From contig DAIQMR010000014.1 in assembly GCA_036788835.1 (NCBI GenBank), positions 1 through 53,484 on the forward strand: a stretch of 53,484 nucleotides of DNA, written 5' to 3'. The translations under genes and the position numbers were made by a program. The stretch's first letter is position 1. Every line of letters starts with the position of its first letter. The DNA is from JALCSJ01 sp036788835 (GTDB lineage Bacteria; Bacillota; Negativicutes; Acidaminococcales; Acidaminococcaceae). Positions 40,159 to 48,015 of the stretch are shown here, piece after piece. Below the pieces are notes generated by a model. The model was not told the DNA's origin. It saw nothing but the letters and a program-made list of their open reading frames with translations, and ran no database searches.

Positions 40159-40527
40159 ATGATACAACAACAGACAGTGCTCAATGTTGGCGACAACACC
40201 GGCGCAAAGAAAATTATGTGTATCCGCGTGTTGGGCGGTTCCTATCGGAAGTATGCCAACATCGGTGATGTAATTGTATGTTCTGTTAAAGATGCATCAC
40301 CCGGTGGCGTTGTCCAAAAGGGTGAGGTAGTTAAAGCGGTTGTGGTTCGTTCCGTAAAGGGAACCCGTCGTTCTGATGGTTCATATATTCGTTTCGACGA
40401 AAATGCTGCGGTTTTGATCAAAGATGATAAGAGCCCTCGCGGCACTCGTATCTTCGGGCCTGTAGCTCGTGAACTCAGAGAGAAAGATTACATGAAGATT
40501 ATTTCTTTGGCACCGGAAGTGCTATAA
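40159..40527 (+). CDS. rplN: 50S ribosomal protein L14
   Basis: A 122-residue protein at the subunit interface and docking site of RsfS. MIQQQTVLNVGDNTGAKKIMCIRVLGG and the signature VKDASPGGVVQKGEVVKAVVVRS confirm it. GGGAGGAAA precedes the ATG. First gene of the classical spc segment, but without a promoter of its own. Confidence 0.98.
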   Translation: MIQQQTVLNVGDNTGAKKIMCIRVLGGSYRKYANIGDVIVCSVKDASPGGVVQKGEVVKAVVVRSVKGTRRSDGSYIRFDENAAVLIKDDKSPRGTRIFGPVARELREKDYMKIISLAPEVL

Positions 40528-40564
40528 GAATCTACAAACCCACAATAAGGGAGGTGTTTAGAAC

Positions 40565-40894
40565 ATGGCAGTTGCAAGTAAATTGCACGTTAAGAAAGGC
40601 GATACCGTTGTTGTATTAGCCGGTAAAGATAAAGGCAAACAAGGCAAAATCGTTGAAGCATTGCCCAAGAAATCCCGTGTCATCGTAGAAGGGGTTAACA
40701 AGGTAAAGCGTCATACGAAACCTTCTCAAAGCAATCCTCAAGGCGGTATTATTACCAAAGAAGCTCCTATTGCTTCTTCCAATGTCATGTTAGTTTGCCC
40801 GGCTTGTAAGAAGCCCTGTCGTACAAAGAAAGTCGCAGTAGCAGGTGGTTTTGCCAGAGCCTGCAAAAAATGCGGAGAAGTTATTGATAAATAA
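40565..40894 (+). CDS. rplX: 50S ribosomal protein L24
   Basis: A 109-residue KOW-domain assembly initiator (VKKGDTVVVLAGKDKGKQGKI). Cys78-x2-Cys81 and Cys100-x2-Cys103 near the C-terminus form a zinc-ribbon-like site, common in Firmicute-type L24. GGGAGGTG precedes the ATG. Canonical apart from slight length variation. Confidence 0.97.
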   Translation: MAVASKLHVKKGDTVVVLAGKDKGKQGKIVEALPKKSRVIVEGVNKVKRHTKPSQSNPQGGIITKEAPIASSNVMLVCPACKKPCRTKKVAVAGGFARACKKCGEVIDK

Positions 40895-40917
40895 TCTGAC
40901 GGAAAGGAGGATTCTTG

Positions 40918-41463
40918 ATGGCAGCAACAAGATTGCAAGAGAAATATAAAGCCGAAGTCGTTAAAGGCTTGGCAGATAAGTTTGCATATAAAAATGTTAA
41001 CGAAATTCCTAAATTGGAAAAAGTTGTTATAAACATTGGGTGTGGTGATGCTGTTAGCAACAGCAAGGCCATTGATTCAGCAGTAGCTGACTTGACCATG
41101 ATTTCCGGCCAAAAGCCCATTATTACCAAGGCAAAGAAGTCTATTGCCGCTTTTAAACTTCGTGAAGGAATGCCTATTGGCGTGAAGGTCACCTTACGTG
41201 GCAAGCGTATGTATGAGTTCCTTGATAAGTTTATGAATATTGCTTTACCTCGTGTACGTGACTTTAGAGGTGTTAATCCCAAGAGCTTCGATGGCCGTGG
41301 CAATTATTCCATTGGTATGAAGGAACAATTGATTTTCCCGGAAATCGAATATGATAAAGTTGAAAAAGTACGCGGTATGGATATTATTATTGTCACTACA
41401 GCTAAGACTGACGAAGAAGCAAAAGAATTGTTAACGCTTCTCGGCATGCCTTTTAGTGCTTAG
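40918..41463 (+). CDS. rplE: 50S ribosomal protein L5
   Basis: A 181-residue protein that binds 5S rRNA in the central protuberance and contacts P-site tRNA. It shows RLQEKYKAEVVKGLADKF, the motif PKLEKVVINIGCGDA and GNYSIGMKEQLIFPEIEYDK. ATG 40918 is preferred over the TTG one codon upstream because AAAGGAGG is correctly spaced to it. Next in order is rpsN, as usual. Confidence 0.97.
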   Translation: MAATRLQEKYKAEVVKGLADKFAYKNVNEIPKLEKVVINIGCGDAVSNSKAIDSAVADLTMISGQKPIITKAKKSIAAFKLREGMPIGVKVTLRGKRMYEFLDKFMNIALPRVRDFRGVNPKSFDGRGNYSIGMKEQLIFPEIEYDKVEKVRGMDIIIVTTAKTDEEAKELLTLLGMPFSA

Positions 41464-41478
41464 TAAGGAGGGAATACC

Positions 41479-41664
41479 TTGGCTAAAACAGCCCTGATTG
41501 AAAAATGGAAAGCAGAACCAAAATATAAGGTTCGTAAATATAACCGCTGCAAGATTTGTGGCAGACCCCATGCTTACATGCGTAAGTTCGGTCTTTGCCG
41601 TATTTGCTTTAGGAAATATGCCTACAAAGGTGACATTCCCGGAGTAACCAAAGCTAGCTGGTAA
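41479..41664 (+). CDS. rpsN: 30S ribosomal protein S14, zinc type
   Basis: A 61-residue short S14 with the zinc site Cys24-x2-Cys27 and Cys40-x2-Cys43 (CKICGRPHAYMRKFGLCRIC), the Z form common in Firmicutes. Start is TTG with AAGGAGGGA upstream; no ATG is available. A zinc-independent paralogue may exist elsewhere but not in this window. Confidence 0.97.
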   Translation: MAKTALIEKWKAEPKYKVRKYNRCKICGRPHAYMRKFGLCRICFRKYAYKGDIPGVTKASW

Positions 41665-41698
41665 GAGCAGCAATTTTAGGAAGGAGGGTATTGAAGAA

Positions 41699-42097
41699 AT
41701 GGTTATGACTGATCCGATTGCCGATATGCTCACGAGAATTCGTAACGCTAATTCGGTCCATCACGATAAAGTTGAAATCCCCTGTTCCAAAATCAAAACT
41801 GCCATTGCAGAGATTTTGAAGAGTGAAGGATTTATTAAAGATTTTGAAGTCGTAGCGGGTGAACACCAAAACGTCATTCGCGTACTTTTGAAATACGGTG
41901 CCAACAAGGAAAAAGTTATTTCCGGCATTAAACGTATTTCTAAACCGGGCTTAAGAGTTTACTCTCAAAAAGACCAATTGCCTAGAGTCCTGGGGGGCTT
42001 AGGTATTGCAGTTATTTCTACCTCTAAAGGTTTGATGACTGACAAAGCTGCCCGTAAGGCAGGTTTGGGTGGAGAAGTAGTGGCTTACGTTTGGTAA
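41699..42097 (+). CDS. rpsH: 30S ribosomal protein S8
   Basis: A 132-residue primary 16S rRNA-binding protein and, in enterics, spc-operon autoregulator. MVMTDPIADMLTRIRNANSV and GGLGIAVISTSKGLMTDKAARK are canonical. The first ATG is taken with AAGGAGGG upstream; a second ATG two codons on is possible. Confidence 0.97.
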   Translation: MVMTDPIADMLTRIRNANSVHHDKVEIPCSKIKTAIAEILKSEGFIKDFEVVAGEHQNVIRVLLKYGANKEKVISGIKRISKPGLRVYSQKDQLPRVLGGLGIAVISTSKGLMTDKAARKAGLGGEVVAYVW

Positions 42098-42125
42098 TAT
42101 ATTCTAAAGACAGGAGGTGCTTATA

Positions 42126-42674
42126 GTGTCAAGAATTGGTAAACATCCTATTACCGTTCCCGCCGGGGTAACAGTAAAGGTTGAAGATAATTTTGTTTCC
42201 GTAAAAGGACCTAAAGGCGAATTAAGTCGCCAGATTAGCAAAGTTATGAAGATTGAGCAAAAAGACGGCGTGATTACCGTTACCCGTCCTGACGATGAAA
42301 GAGAATCTCGTAGCTTGCACGGTTTGTCCCGTACATTGATCAACAATATGATCGTGGGCGTAACTGACGGTTTCTCCAAATCTCTGGAGATTCAGGGAGT
42401 AGGTTATCGTGCAGCAATGAAGGGCAAAGCTATTAATTTCACCCTAGGATTTTCTCATCCCGTTGTTATGGAACCACCTGCAGGGATTACTTTTGAGGTT
42501 CCATCTCCCAGTGTTATTGTGGTTTCCGGTATTAATAAAGAAACTGTAGGCGCTGTAGCTGCTGAGATCCGTACTATCCGTCCTCCCGAGCCTTATAAAG
42601 GCAAGGGTGTTAGATATACCGGCGAGTATGTAGCTCGTAAGGTCGGCAAAGCTGCTACTAAGGGCAAGAAATAA
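42126..42674 (+). CDS. rplF: 50S ribosomal protein L6
   Basis: A 182-residue protein next to the GTPase-associated region and the sarcin-ricin loop. Start sequence MSRIGKHPITVPAGVTVKV is canonical when read from GTG 42126, which has AGGAGG 8 bases upstream; an in-frame GTG inside that ribosome site is rejected. The signature PEPYKGKGVRYTGEYVARK is present near the end. Confidence 0.97.
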   Translation: MSRIGKHPITVPAGVTVKVEDNFVSVKGPKGELSRQISKVMKIEQKDGVITVTRPDDERESRSLHGLSRTLINNMIVGVTDGFSKSLEIQGVGYRAAMKGKAINFTLGFSHPVVMEPPAGITFEVPSPSVIVVSGINKETVGAVAAEIRTIRPPEPYKGKGVRYTGEYVARKVGKAATKGKK

Positions 42675-42698
42675 TTTCTAAAGGAAGGAGTGAAACTC

Positions 42699-43061
42699 TT
42701 GCTTAACAAGAAAGATAAAAACGTAAGTCGTCAAAAAAGACACCTGCGTATGCGGAGAAATATAATCGGAACTGCAGAGAAACCCCGTCTGAACGTATAT
42801 CGTAGTCTTAGCAATATTTATGCTCAGATTATTAATGATGTAACAGGGGAGACTTTGGTATCTGCCAGCTCTGTGGAAAAGAATGCTAAAGAAAGTTATG
42901 GCGGAAATGTAGCAGCTGCTAAGGCAGTTGGCGACGCCATTGCAAAGAAAGCCTTGGAAAAAGGCATTAAAACAGTAGTTTTCGATCGTGGAGGCTATCT
43001 GTATCATGGTCGTATTGCTGCCTTGGCAGCTGCAGCTCGCGAAGCCGGGCTGGAATTCTAA
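42699..43061 (+). CDS. rplR: 50S ribosomal protein L18
   Basis: A 120-residue 5S rRNA-binding protein. From TTG 42699 it reads MLNKKDKNVSRQKRHLRMR, matching the family start; a GTG three codons upstream overlaps the GGAAGGAG ribosome site and is rejected. RLNVYRSLSNIYAQIINDVTG and FDRGGYLYHGRIAALAAAAREAGL are diagnostic. Confidence 0.96.
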   Translation: MLNKKDKNVSRQKRHLRMRRNIIGTAEKPRLNVYRSLSNIYAQIINDVTGETLVSASSVEKNAKESYGGNVAAAKAVGDAIAKKALEKGIKTVVFDRGGYLYHGRIAALAAAAREAGLEF

Positions 43062-43082
43062 TCAGAAGGAGGAAGAAAAAAA

Positions 43083-43595
43083 GTGGCGAAATTCGATAAA
43101 AAATCCGAAAAACAAGATGACGGCTTTAATGAAAAAGTCGTATTTATCAACCGCGTAGCTAAAGTTGTAAAAGGCGGACGTCGTTTCTCCTTCTCTGCTC
43201 TGGTTGTTGTTGGTGACGGAAACGGCCATGTAGGTATGGGCCTGGGCAAAGCTGCAGAAGTTCCTGAAGCTATTCGCAAAGGCGTTGATGATGCGAAAAA
43301 GAACCTCATCACTGTTCCTTTGAAGGGAACATCCATTCCTCATGAAATTATTGGTGTGTTTGGGGCAGGCCGTGTATTCTTAAAGCCTGCTGCAGAAGGT
43401 ACCGGAGTTATTGCCGGAGGTCCTGTGCGTGCGGTATTGGAATTAGCCGGCGTTCGTGATATCTTGACAAAATCTCAAGGATCTTCAAACCCCAACAATG
43501 TTGTACGCGCTACAATGCAGGCTTTGCTTTCCTTAAAGGATGCAAAGAGCGTTGCTGCTTTGCGCGGCAAATCTGTTGAAGAATTACTGGGCTAA
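43083..43595 (+). CDS. rpsE: 30S ribosomal protein S5
   Basis: A 170-residue 30S protein involved in decoding accuracy and mRNA entry. The N-terminal double-stranded-RNA-like domain includes VVGDGNGHVGMGLGKAAEVPEAI; the spectinomycin-contact loop KVVKGGRRFSF is normal. Start is GTG, AAGGAGGAA upstream. Followed 14 bases later by rpmD. Confidence 0.97.
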   Translation: MAKFDKKSEKQDDGFNEKVVFINRVAKVVKGGRRFSFSALVVVGDGNGHVGMGLGKAAEVPEAIRKGVDDAKKNLITVPLKGTSIPHEIIGVFGAGRVFLKPAAEGTGVIAGGPVRAVLELAGVRDILTKSQGSSNPNNVVRATMQALLSLKDAKSVAALRGKSVEELLG

Positions 43596-43609
43596 GGAGG
43601 AAGCGCAAG

Positions 43610-43789
43610 ATGTCTCAAGTTAAAATCACGCTAACCCACAGCATTATCGGTTATACTAAAGATCAACAGCTTACTGTTAGAGCCTTAGGGTTAGGTAAAA
43701 TTCGTACTAGTGTAGTAAAAGAAGATAATCCTACTTTACGTGGTATGATTCACAAAGTGGAACATTTGGTTAAAGTAGAAAAAGCTTAA
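43610..43789 (+). CDS. rpmD: 50S ribosomal protein L30
   Basis: A 59-residue short bacterial L30. MSQVKITLTHSIIGYTKDQ and the region TVRALGLGKIRTSVVKEDNPTLRGMI are diagnostic. AAGGAGGAAG precedes the ATG. It lies between rpsE and rplO as in all spc operons. Confidence 0.96.
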   Translation: MSQVKITLTHSIIGYTKDQQLTVRALGLGKIRTSVVKEDNPTLRGMIHKVEHLVKVEKA

Positions 43790-43807
43790 AACAAGGAGGT
43801 GCTGCAA

Positions 43808-44248
43808 ATGCATTTGCATGAATTGTCTCCCGCTCCGGGTTCTAAAAAAGTTCACGTTCGCGTAGGACGCGGTCTTGGTTCCGGTTTGGGTAAAACATCA
43901 GGCAAGGGTCAAAAAGGACAAAAGTCCCGTTCCGGCGGCGTTAAGCGTCCCGGTTTCGAAGGTGGTCAAAAGCCTTTATACTTGCGTTTACCAAAACGCG
44001 GCTTCTATAATAAATTCGGCGTTACTTATGCCGAAGTTAATGTCGGAAACTTAAATTGCTTTGACGACGGTGCAGTAATTGATCCTGTTTCTCTTATTGA
44101 ATGCGGCTTGATTAAGAATGTGCGCGATGGCGTACGTATTCTTGGTAACGGCGAACTGACAAAGAAGCTTACCGTAAAAGCTATGGGATTCACTAAGACA
44201 GCAGAAGATAAGATTGTTGCTGCCGGTGGAAAAGTAGAGGTGATTTAA
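43808..44248 (+). CDS. rplO: 50S ribosomal protein L15
   Basis: A 146-residue late-assembly 50S protein with a long basic, glycine-rich N-terminal extension (GRGLGSGLGKTSGKGQKGQKSR). ATG 43808 is preferred over an in-frame TTG/GTG upstream since AAGGAGG lies 8 bases before it. Its TAA is immediately followed by the secY start codon. Confidence 0.97.
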   Translation: MHLHELSPAPGSKKVHVRVGRGLGSGLGKTSGKGQKGQKSRSGGVKRPGFEGGQKPLYLRLPKRGFYNKFGVTYAEVNVGNLNCFDDGAVIDPVSLIECGLIKNVRDGVRILGNGELTKKLTVKAMGFTKTAEDKIVAAGGKVEVI

Positions 44249-45505
44249 TTGTTCTCGGCCCTTAACAATATTTTTAAGATTACAGAACTCAGGCGAAAAG
44301 TTATATTTACGCTGGCTATGTTCATCGTATTTAGGGCTGGAACTCACATCCCTGTACCGGGAGTGAACGCAGCAATGATTGAAAGGTTATTTACCAGCGG
44401 TAATCTGTTTGGCCTGTTGGATATGTTCTCCGGCGGTGCTTTAAGCAGCTTTTCAATCTTTGCCATGAGTATTACACCGTATATTAACGCTTCCATTATT
44501 ACTCAGCTTTTGACTGTGGTTATTCCAACTTTGGAACGCTGGTCAAAAGAAGGAGGGGAAGGTTACCAAAAGATTAACAAAATTAACCGCTATGCTTCTG
44601 TTGTCCTGGGACTTATTCAGGCAGTAGGTATGGCCTATGGCTTGAGAACGGCTATTAATAATCCCAGCTTTTTCTCTTATGCCATGATAGCCATTACGTT
44701 AACGGCAGGCACTGTTTTCCTGATGTGGATTGGTGAGCAGATTACAGCAAAAGGTATAGGAAATGGTATTTCCTTAATCATCTTTGCCGGTATCGTTTCC
44801 CGTCTTCCCGAAGGATTACACGTTATGAGCCAGTATCTCCAGGCAGGAACCATTAACATTTTCAATGTTTTGATTTTTGCCGTGTTAGCTGTTCTCATGA
44901 TTGCTTTCGTTGTTGCCAATACGGTTGCTTATCGTAAAGTTCCCGTACAGTATGCTAAGCGGATTGTAGGAAGGAAAATGTATGGGGGACATACAAGCTT
45001 TATTCCCCTAAAGGTCAATCAAGCCGGTGTTATTCCTATCATTTTTGCTTCTTCAGTATTGATGTTCCCTGTAACCATAGCACAGTTTATCAAGGTGCCC
45101 TGGGTGCAAAAAGCTGCAAGCTACCTACAATGGGGCACACCATTACAAACAATCTTGTATATTTTAATGATTGTCTTCTTCACATATTTCTATACGGCGG
45201 TCAGCCTTAATATAGCTGATATGAGCGACAACATTAAGAAATACGGTGGATTTATTCCTGGACTGAGACCGGGCAAGCCCACTACTGATTATTTGGATAA
45301 AATCATGAGCAGAGTTACTTTGGCCGGTGCGATTTTCTTGGCACTCATAGCCATTATGCCTAATATCATTGTTTGGGTTACCGGTATTTCCGGTATCTAC
45401 TTCGGTGGTACGGCACTCTTGATTGTGGTTGGTGTAGCACTTGATACTATGAAACAGGTAGAGTCCCTGGTTCTAATGAGACACTATCAAGGTTTCATGA
45501 AATAG
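44249..45505 (+). CDS. secY: Preprotein translocase subunit SecY
   Basis: Channel-forming subunit of the Sec translocon; 418 residues, ten predicted membrane helices. Recognisable parts are FRAGTHIPVPGVN (after TM1), the plug-region FSGGALSSFSIFAMSITPYINASII, and the ribosome-contact loop KKYGGFIPGLRPGKPT. Start is TTG directly abutting the rplO stop, with AGAGGTG inside rplO, so translation is coupled. adk follows 13 bases later. Confidence 0.97.
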   Translation: MFSALNNIFKITELRRKVIFTLAMFIVFRAGTHIPVPGVNAAMIERLFTSGNLFGLLDMFSGGALSSFSIFAMSITPYINASIITQLLTVVIPTLERWSKEGGEGYQKINKINRYASVVLGLIQAVGMAYGLRTAINNPSFFSYAMIAITLTAGTVFLMWIGEQITAKGIGNGISLIIFAGIVSRLPEGLHVMSQYLQAGTINIFNVLIFAVLAVLMIAFVVANTVAYRKVPVQYAKRIVGRKMYGGHTSFIPLKVNQAGVIPIIFASSVLMFPVTIAQFIKVPWVQKAASYLQWGTPLQTILYILMIVFFTYFYTAVSLNIADMSDNIKKYGGFIPGLRPGKPTTDYLDKIMSRVTLAGAIFLALIAIMPNIIVWVTGISGIYFGGTALLIVVGVALDTMKQVESLVLMRHYQGFMK

Positions 45506-45518
45506 GAAGGTGGCAAAC

Positions 45519-46163
45519 ATGTATATTCTTATGATGGGGCCTCCTGGTGCAGGTAAGGGTACCCAAGCAGAAAAATTAGTTGCTGAATTTCCTATTCCTC
45601 ACATTTCTACGGGAGATATGTTCCGTGCGGCTGTAAAGAATGGGACGGATTTAGGAAAAGAAGCCAAAAAATATATGGATGCAGGAGGATTGGTTCCCGA
45701 TGCGGTTACTATCGGTATCGTGAAGGAACGGTTAAGTGAATCCGATTGTGCCAAAGGTTTTATTTTGGATGGATTTCCCAGAACTTCCGAGCAGGCAGCT
45801 GCTTTAGATGACATCCTTAAAGGGTTGGGCATTAAACTGACTGCTGCAGTGAATATTGATGTTCCTGATTCGGAATTAATCAGCCGGGTAACAGGGCGGC
45901 GTATTTGCAAGTCCTGTGGAGCGACTTATCATGTTGTTTTTAATCCACCTAAAAAAGCGGGAATCTGTGATAAGTGCGGCGGTGGGCTTTTTCAACGTGA
46001 TGACGATAAAGAAGCAACGGTCAAAAAACGTTTGGAGGCTTATCACAGCCAAACAGCTCCTCTGATTACGTATTATAAAAAAGCCGGTGTGTATAAAGAA
46101 GTGGATGGCACGCAACAAATTGACAAAGTCTTTGCTGATGTTGTTGCGGTGGTTAAAGGTTAG
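45519..46163 (+). CDS. adk: Adenylate kinase
   Basis: Interconverts ATP + AMP and 2 ADP; 214 residues, long-LID form. P-loop GPPGAGKGT (7-15), AMP-binding STGDMFR (30-36) and GFPRT (85-89). The LID has a four-cysteine zinc site, Cys130-x2-Cys133 and Cys150-x2-Cys153, as in Gram-positive enzymes. ATG 45519 is preferred over GTG 45510, which is part of the GGAAGG ribosome site. infA follows directly; the map gene usually found between them is absent. Confidence 0.97.
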   Translation: MYILMMGPPGAGKGTQAEKLVAEFPIPHISTGDMFRAAVKNGTDLGKEAKKYMDAGGLVPDAVTIGIVKERLSESDCAKGFILDGFPRTSEQAAALDDILKGLGIKLTAAVNIDVPDSELISRVTGRRICKSCGATYHVVFNPPKKAGICDKCGGGLFQRDDDKEATVKKRLEAYHSQTAPLITYYKKAGVYKEVDGTQQIDKVFADVVAVVKG

Positions 46164-46175
46164 GAGGAGTCCCCA

Positions 46176-46394
46176 GTGTCCAAACAAGATGCAATTGAAG
46201 TAGAAGGTACTATCTTAGAGTCTTTACCCAATGCCATGTTCAGAGTAAAATTGGAAAATGATCATGAAATTTTAGCTCATATTTCCGGTAAAATACGTAT
46301 GAACTTTATTAAAATTTTGCCGGGAGACAGAGTCACAGTAGAGTTAACACCCTACGACCTGAACCGTGGCAGAATTACTTATCGTTTTAAATAG
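46176..46394 (+). CDS. infA: Translation initiation factor IF-1
   Basis: A 72-residue OB-fold protein that occupies the 30S A site during initiation. Sequence EVEGTILESLPNAMFRVKLEN and HISGKIRMNFIKILPGDRVTVELTPYDL is canonical. Start is GTG with TAGGAGGAG upstream, 12 bases after adk. Confidence 0.97.
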   Translation: MSKQDAIEVEGTILESLPNAMFRVKLENDHEILAHISGKIRMNFIKILPGDRVTVELTPYDLNRGRITYRFK

Positions 46395-46420
46395 AGAGGA
46401 CTAGCAAGAGGAGGGTTATT

Positions 46421-46534
46421 ATGAAAGTTAGACCGTCTGTAAAACGGCTGTGTGAAAAATGCAAAATTGTTAAACGCAAAGGCCATGTAATGGTAATTTG
46501 CGACAACCCGAAACATAAACAGAGACAAGGTTAA
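46421..46534 (+). CDS. rpmJ: 50S ribosomal protein L36
   Basis: A 37-residue protein, smallest in the 50S. Cys11-x2-Cys14, Cys27 and His32 form the zinc site of the C+ form (MKVRPSVKRLCEKC). AAGAGGAGGG precedes the ATG. It lies in its normal place between infA and rpsM. Confidence 0.97.
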   Translation: MKVRPSVKRLCEKCKIVKRKGHVMVICDNPKHKQRQG

Positions 46535-46551
46535 AAAGGAGGTGCTTGTTA

Positions 46552-46929
46552 ATGGCACGTATTGGTGGCGTTGATTTACCCAATGAAAAGCGTATCGAAT
46601 ATGCTTTACCATATATTTTCGGTATAGGTCTTGCACTTTCCCGTGAGATCTTGACGAAAACCGGAATCAATCCGGACACCAGAGTTAAGGATTTAACCGA
46701 AAACGAAATTGCCAAGATTCGTGAGACATTGGATCACGGTTATAAAATCGAAGGCGATCTTCGCCGGGAAGAATCCATGAACATTAAGAGATTAGTCGAA
46801 ATCGGTTGCTATCGCGGTCGTAGACATCGTGCAGGGCTTCCTGTCCGCGGACAGAATACGAAGAATAATGCACGTACTCGCAAGGGACCTAAGAAGGCAG
46901 CAGGAACTAAGAAAAAAACAGCTATTTAA
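46552..46929 (+). CDS. rpsM: 30S ribosomal protein S13
   Basis: A 125-residue 30S head protein that forms intersubunit bridges and contacts P-site tRNA; partner of S19, which here has an unusual tail. MARIGGVDLPNEKRIEYALPYIFGIG and GCYRGRRHRAGLPVRGQNTKNNARTRKGP are canonical. ATG 46552 with AGGAGGTG upstream is preferred over an upstream in-frame TTG. Confidence 0.97.
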   Translation: MARIGGVDLPNEKRIEYALPYIFGIGLALSREILTKTGINPDTRVKDLTENEIAKIRETLDHGYKIEGDLRREESMNIKRLVEIGCYRGRRHRAGLPVRGQNTKNNARTRKGPKKAAGTKKKTAI

Positions 46930-46944
46930 GGAGGGATTAAACGA

Positions 46945-47337
46945 GTGGTTGCGAAAAAGACTGTTCGTACAAAACGTAAAGTAAGCAAGAATATTGAGTC
47001 CGGCGTGGCACATATTCGCTCTACTTTCAACAATACTATCGTTACTATTTCTGATATGACTGGTAACGTTTTGAGCTGGGCATCCTCCGGTGGCATGGGC
47101 TTCCGTGGTTCCCGTAAGAGCACTCCCTTTGCTGCCCAAATGGCTGCTGAACAAGCTGCCAAGGCTGCAATGGAGCATGGCTTGAAGAAAATTGAAGTAT
47201 ATGTTAAAGGCCCCGGGGCTGGCCGTGAAGCTGCAATTCGCGCTTTGCAGGCTGCAGGTTTGGAAGTTGACTCTATTAAGGACGTAACTCCCATTCCTCA
47301 TAATGGCTGCCGCCCGCCTAAACGTAGAAGAGTATAA
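46945..47337 (+). CDS. rpsK: 30S ribosomal protein S11
   Basis: A 130-residue platform protein near the E-site and mRNA exit. Contains ESGVAHIRSTFNNTIVTISD and the C-terminus VKDVTPIPHNGCRPPKRRRV-like (read as DVTPIPHNGCRPPK). Start is GTG with AAGGAGGGA upstream. Between rpsM and rpsD as usual. Confidence 0.97.
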   Translation: MVAKKTVRTKRKVSKNIESGVAHIRSTFNNTIVTISDMTGNVLSWASSGGMGFRGSRKSTPFAAQMAAEQAAKAAMEHGLKKIEVYVKGPGAGREAAIRALQAAGLEVDSIKDVTPIPHNGCRPPKRRRV

Positions 47338-47358
47338 TTGAAGGAGGTGTACTGATAG

Positions 47359-47952
47359 ATGGCAATTGATAGAACTCCGGTTTTAAAAAGATGCAGAACT
47401 TTGGGAATGACTCCCGGATTCGTAGGCGTTAGCAAAGAATCCTTCCGTCAACCAAGAGCACTAAGAAGGAAAAAGAGTGAATACGGTCTGCAGTTAACCG
47501 AGAAGCAAAAAGCAAAATTTATTTATGGCATTTTGGAAAGACAATTCCATGGCTATTATCAAATGGCTAAAAAAATGGAAGGCATTACCGGTGCTAATTT
47601 GTTAATTCTCCTGGAAAGAAGACTTGATAATGTTATATACCGTCTGGGCATTGCCAGCACCCGTCGTCAAGCTCGTCAAGTAGTAAGACACGGACACATT
47701 GCTGTTAATGGCAAGAGGGTAGACATTCCTTCTGCTTTGGTTGAAGCAGGCGATGTTATTACTGTTATGGAAAGCTCTCGTTCTAAAGCTTATTTTAAGG
47801 GCATGAGCGAATCTTTGTCCAAGCAAGCAGTACCGGCTTGGTTAGTGCTTGATGCTGCTAATGTATCAGGCAAAGTGGACAGATTCCCCACTCGTGAAGA
47901 AATTGATGTTCCTATTGAAGAACACTATATCGTTGAGTTGTACTCTAAATAA
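47359..47952 (+). CDS. rpsD: 30S ribosomal protein S4
   Basis: A 197-residue primary assembly protein at the mRNA entry site with an S4 RNA-binding domain (RLDNVIYRLGIASTRRQARQ). Only one Cys (Cys12) occurs in the N-terminal domain, so this is the zinc-free C- form, in contrast to zinc-type S14, L33 and L36 in this window. AAGGAGGTG precedes the ATG. No separate S4 leader is visible in the 21-base gap. Confidence 0.97.
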   Translation: MAIDRTPVLKRCRTLGMTPGFVGVSKESFRQPRALRRKKSEYGLQLTEKQKAKFIYGILERQFHGYYQMAKKMEGITGANLLILLERRLDNVIYRLGIASTRRQARQVVRHGHIAVNGKRVDIPSALVEAGDVITVMESSRSKAYFKGMSESLSKQAVPAWLVLDAANVSGKVDRFPTREEIDVPIEEHYIVELYSK

Positions 47953-47963
47953 CAGCATACTGT

Positions 47964-47994
47964 TTGCCACCATATATTGTGCGTATTGTGGTAA
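47964..47994 (+). promoter_or_regulatory. Hairpin between rpsD and rpoA
   Basis: TTGCCACCATA and TATTGTGGTAA form an 11-position stem with one mismatch and one wobble, 9-nt loop, ending 21 bases before the rpoA start. No T-run. It might set differential rpoA expression or mRNA processing. Confidence 0.45.
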
Positions 47995-48015
47995 TGCGCA
48001 GAAGGAGGCTTCCGC

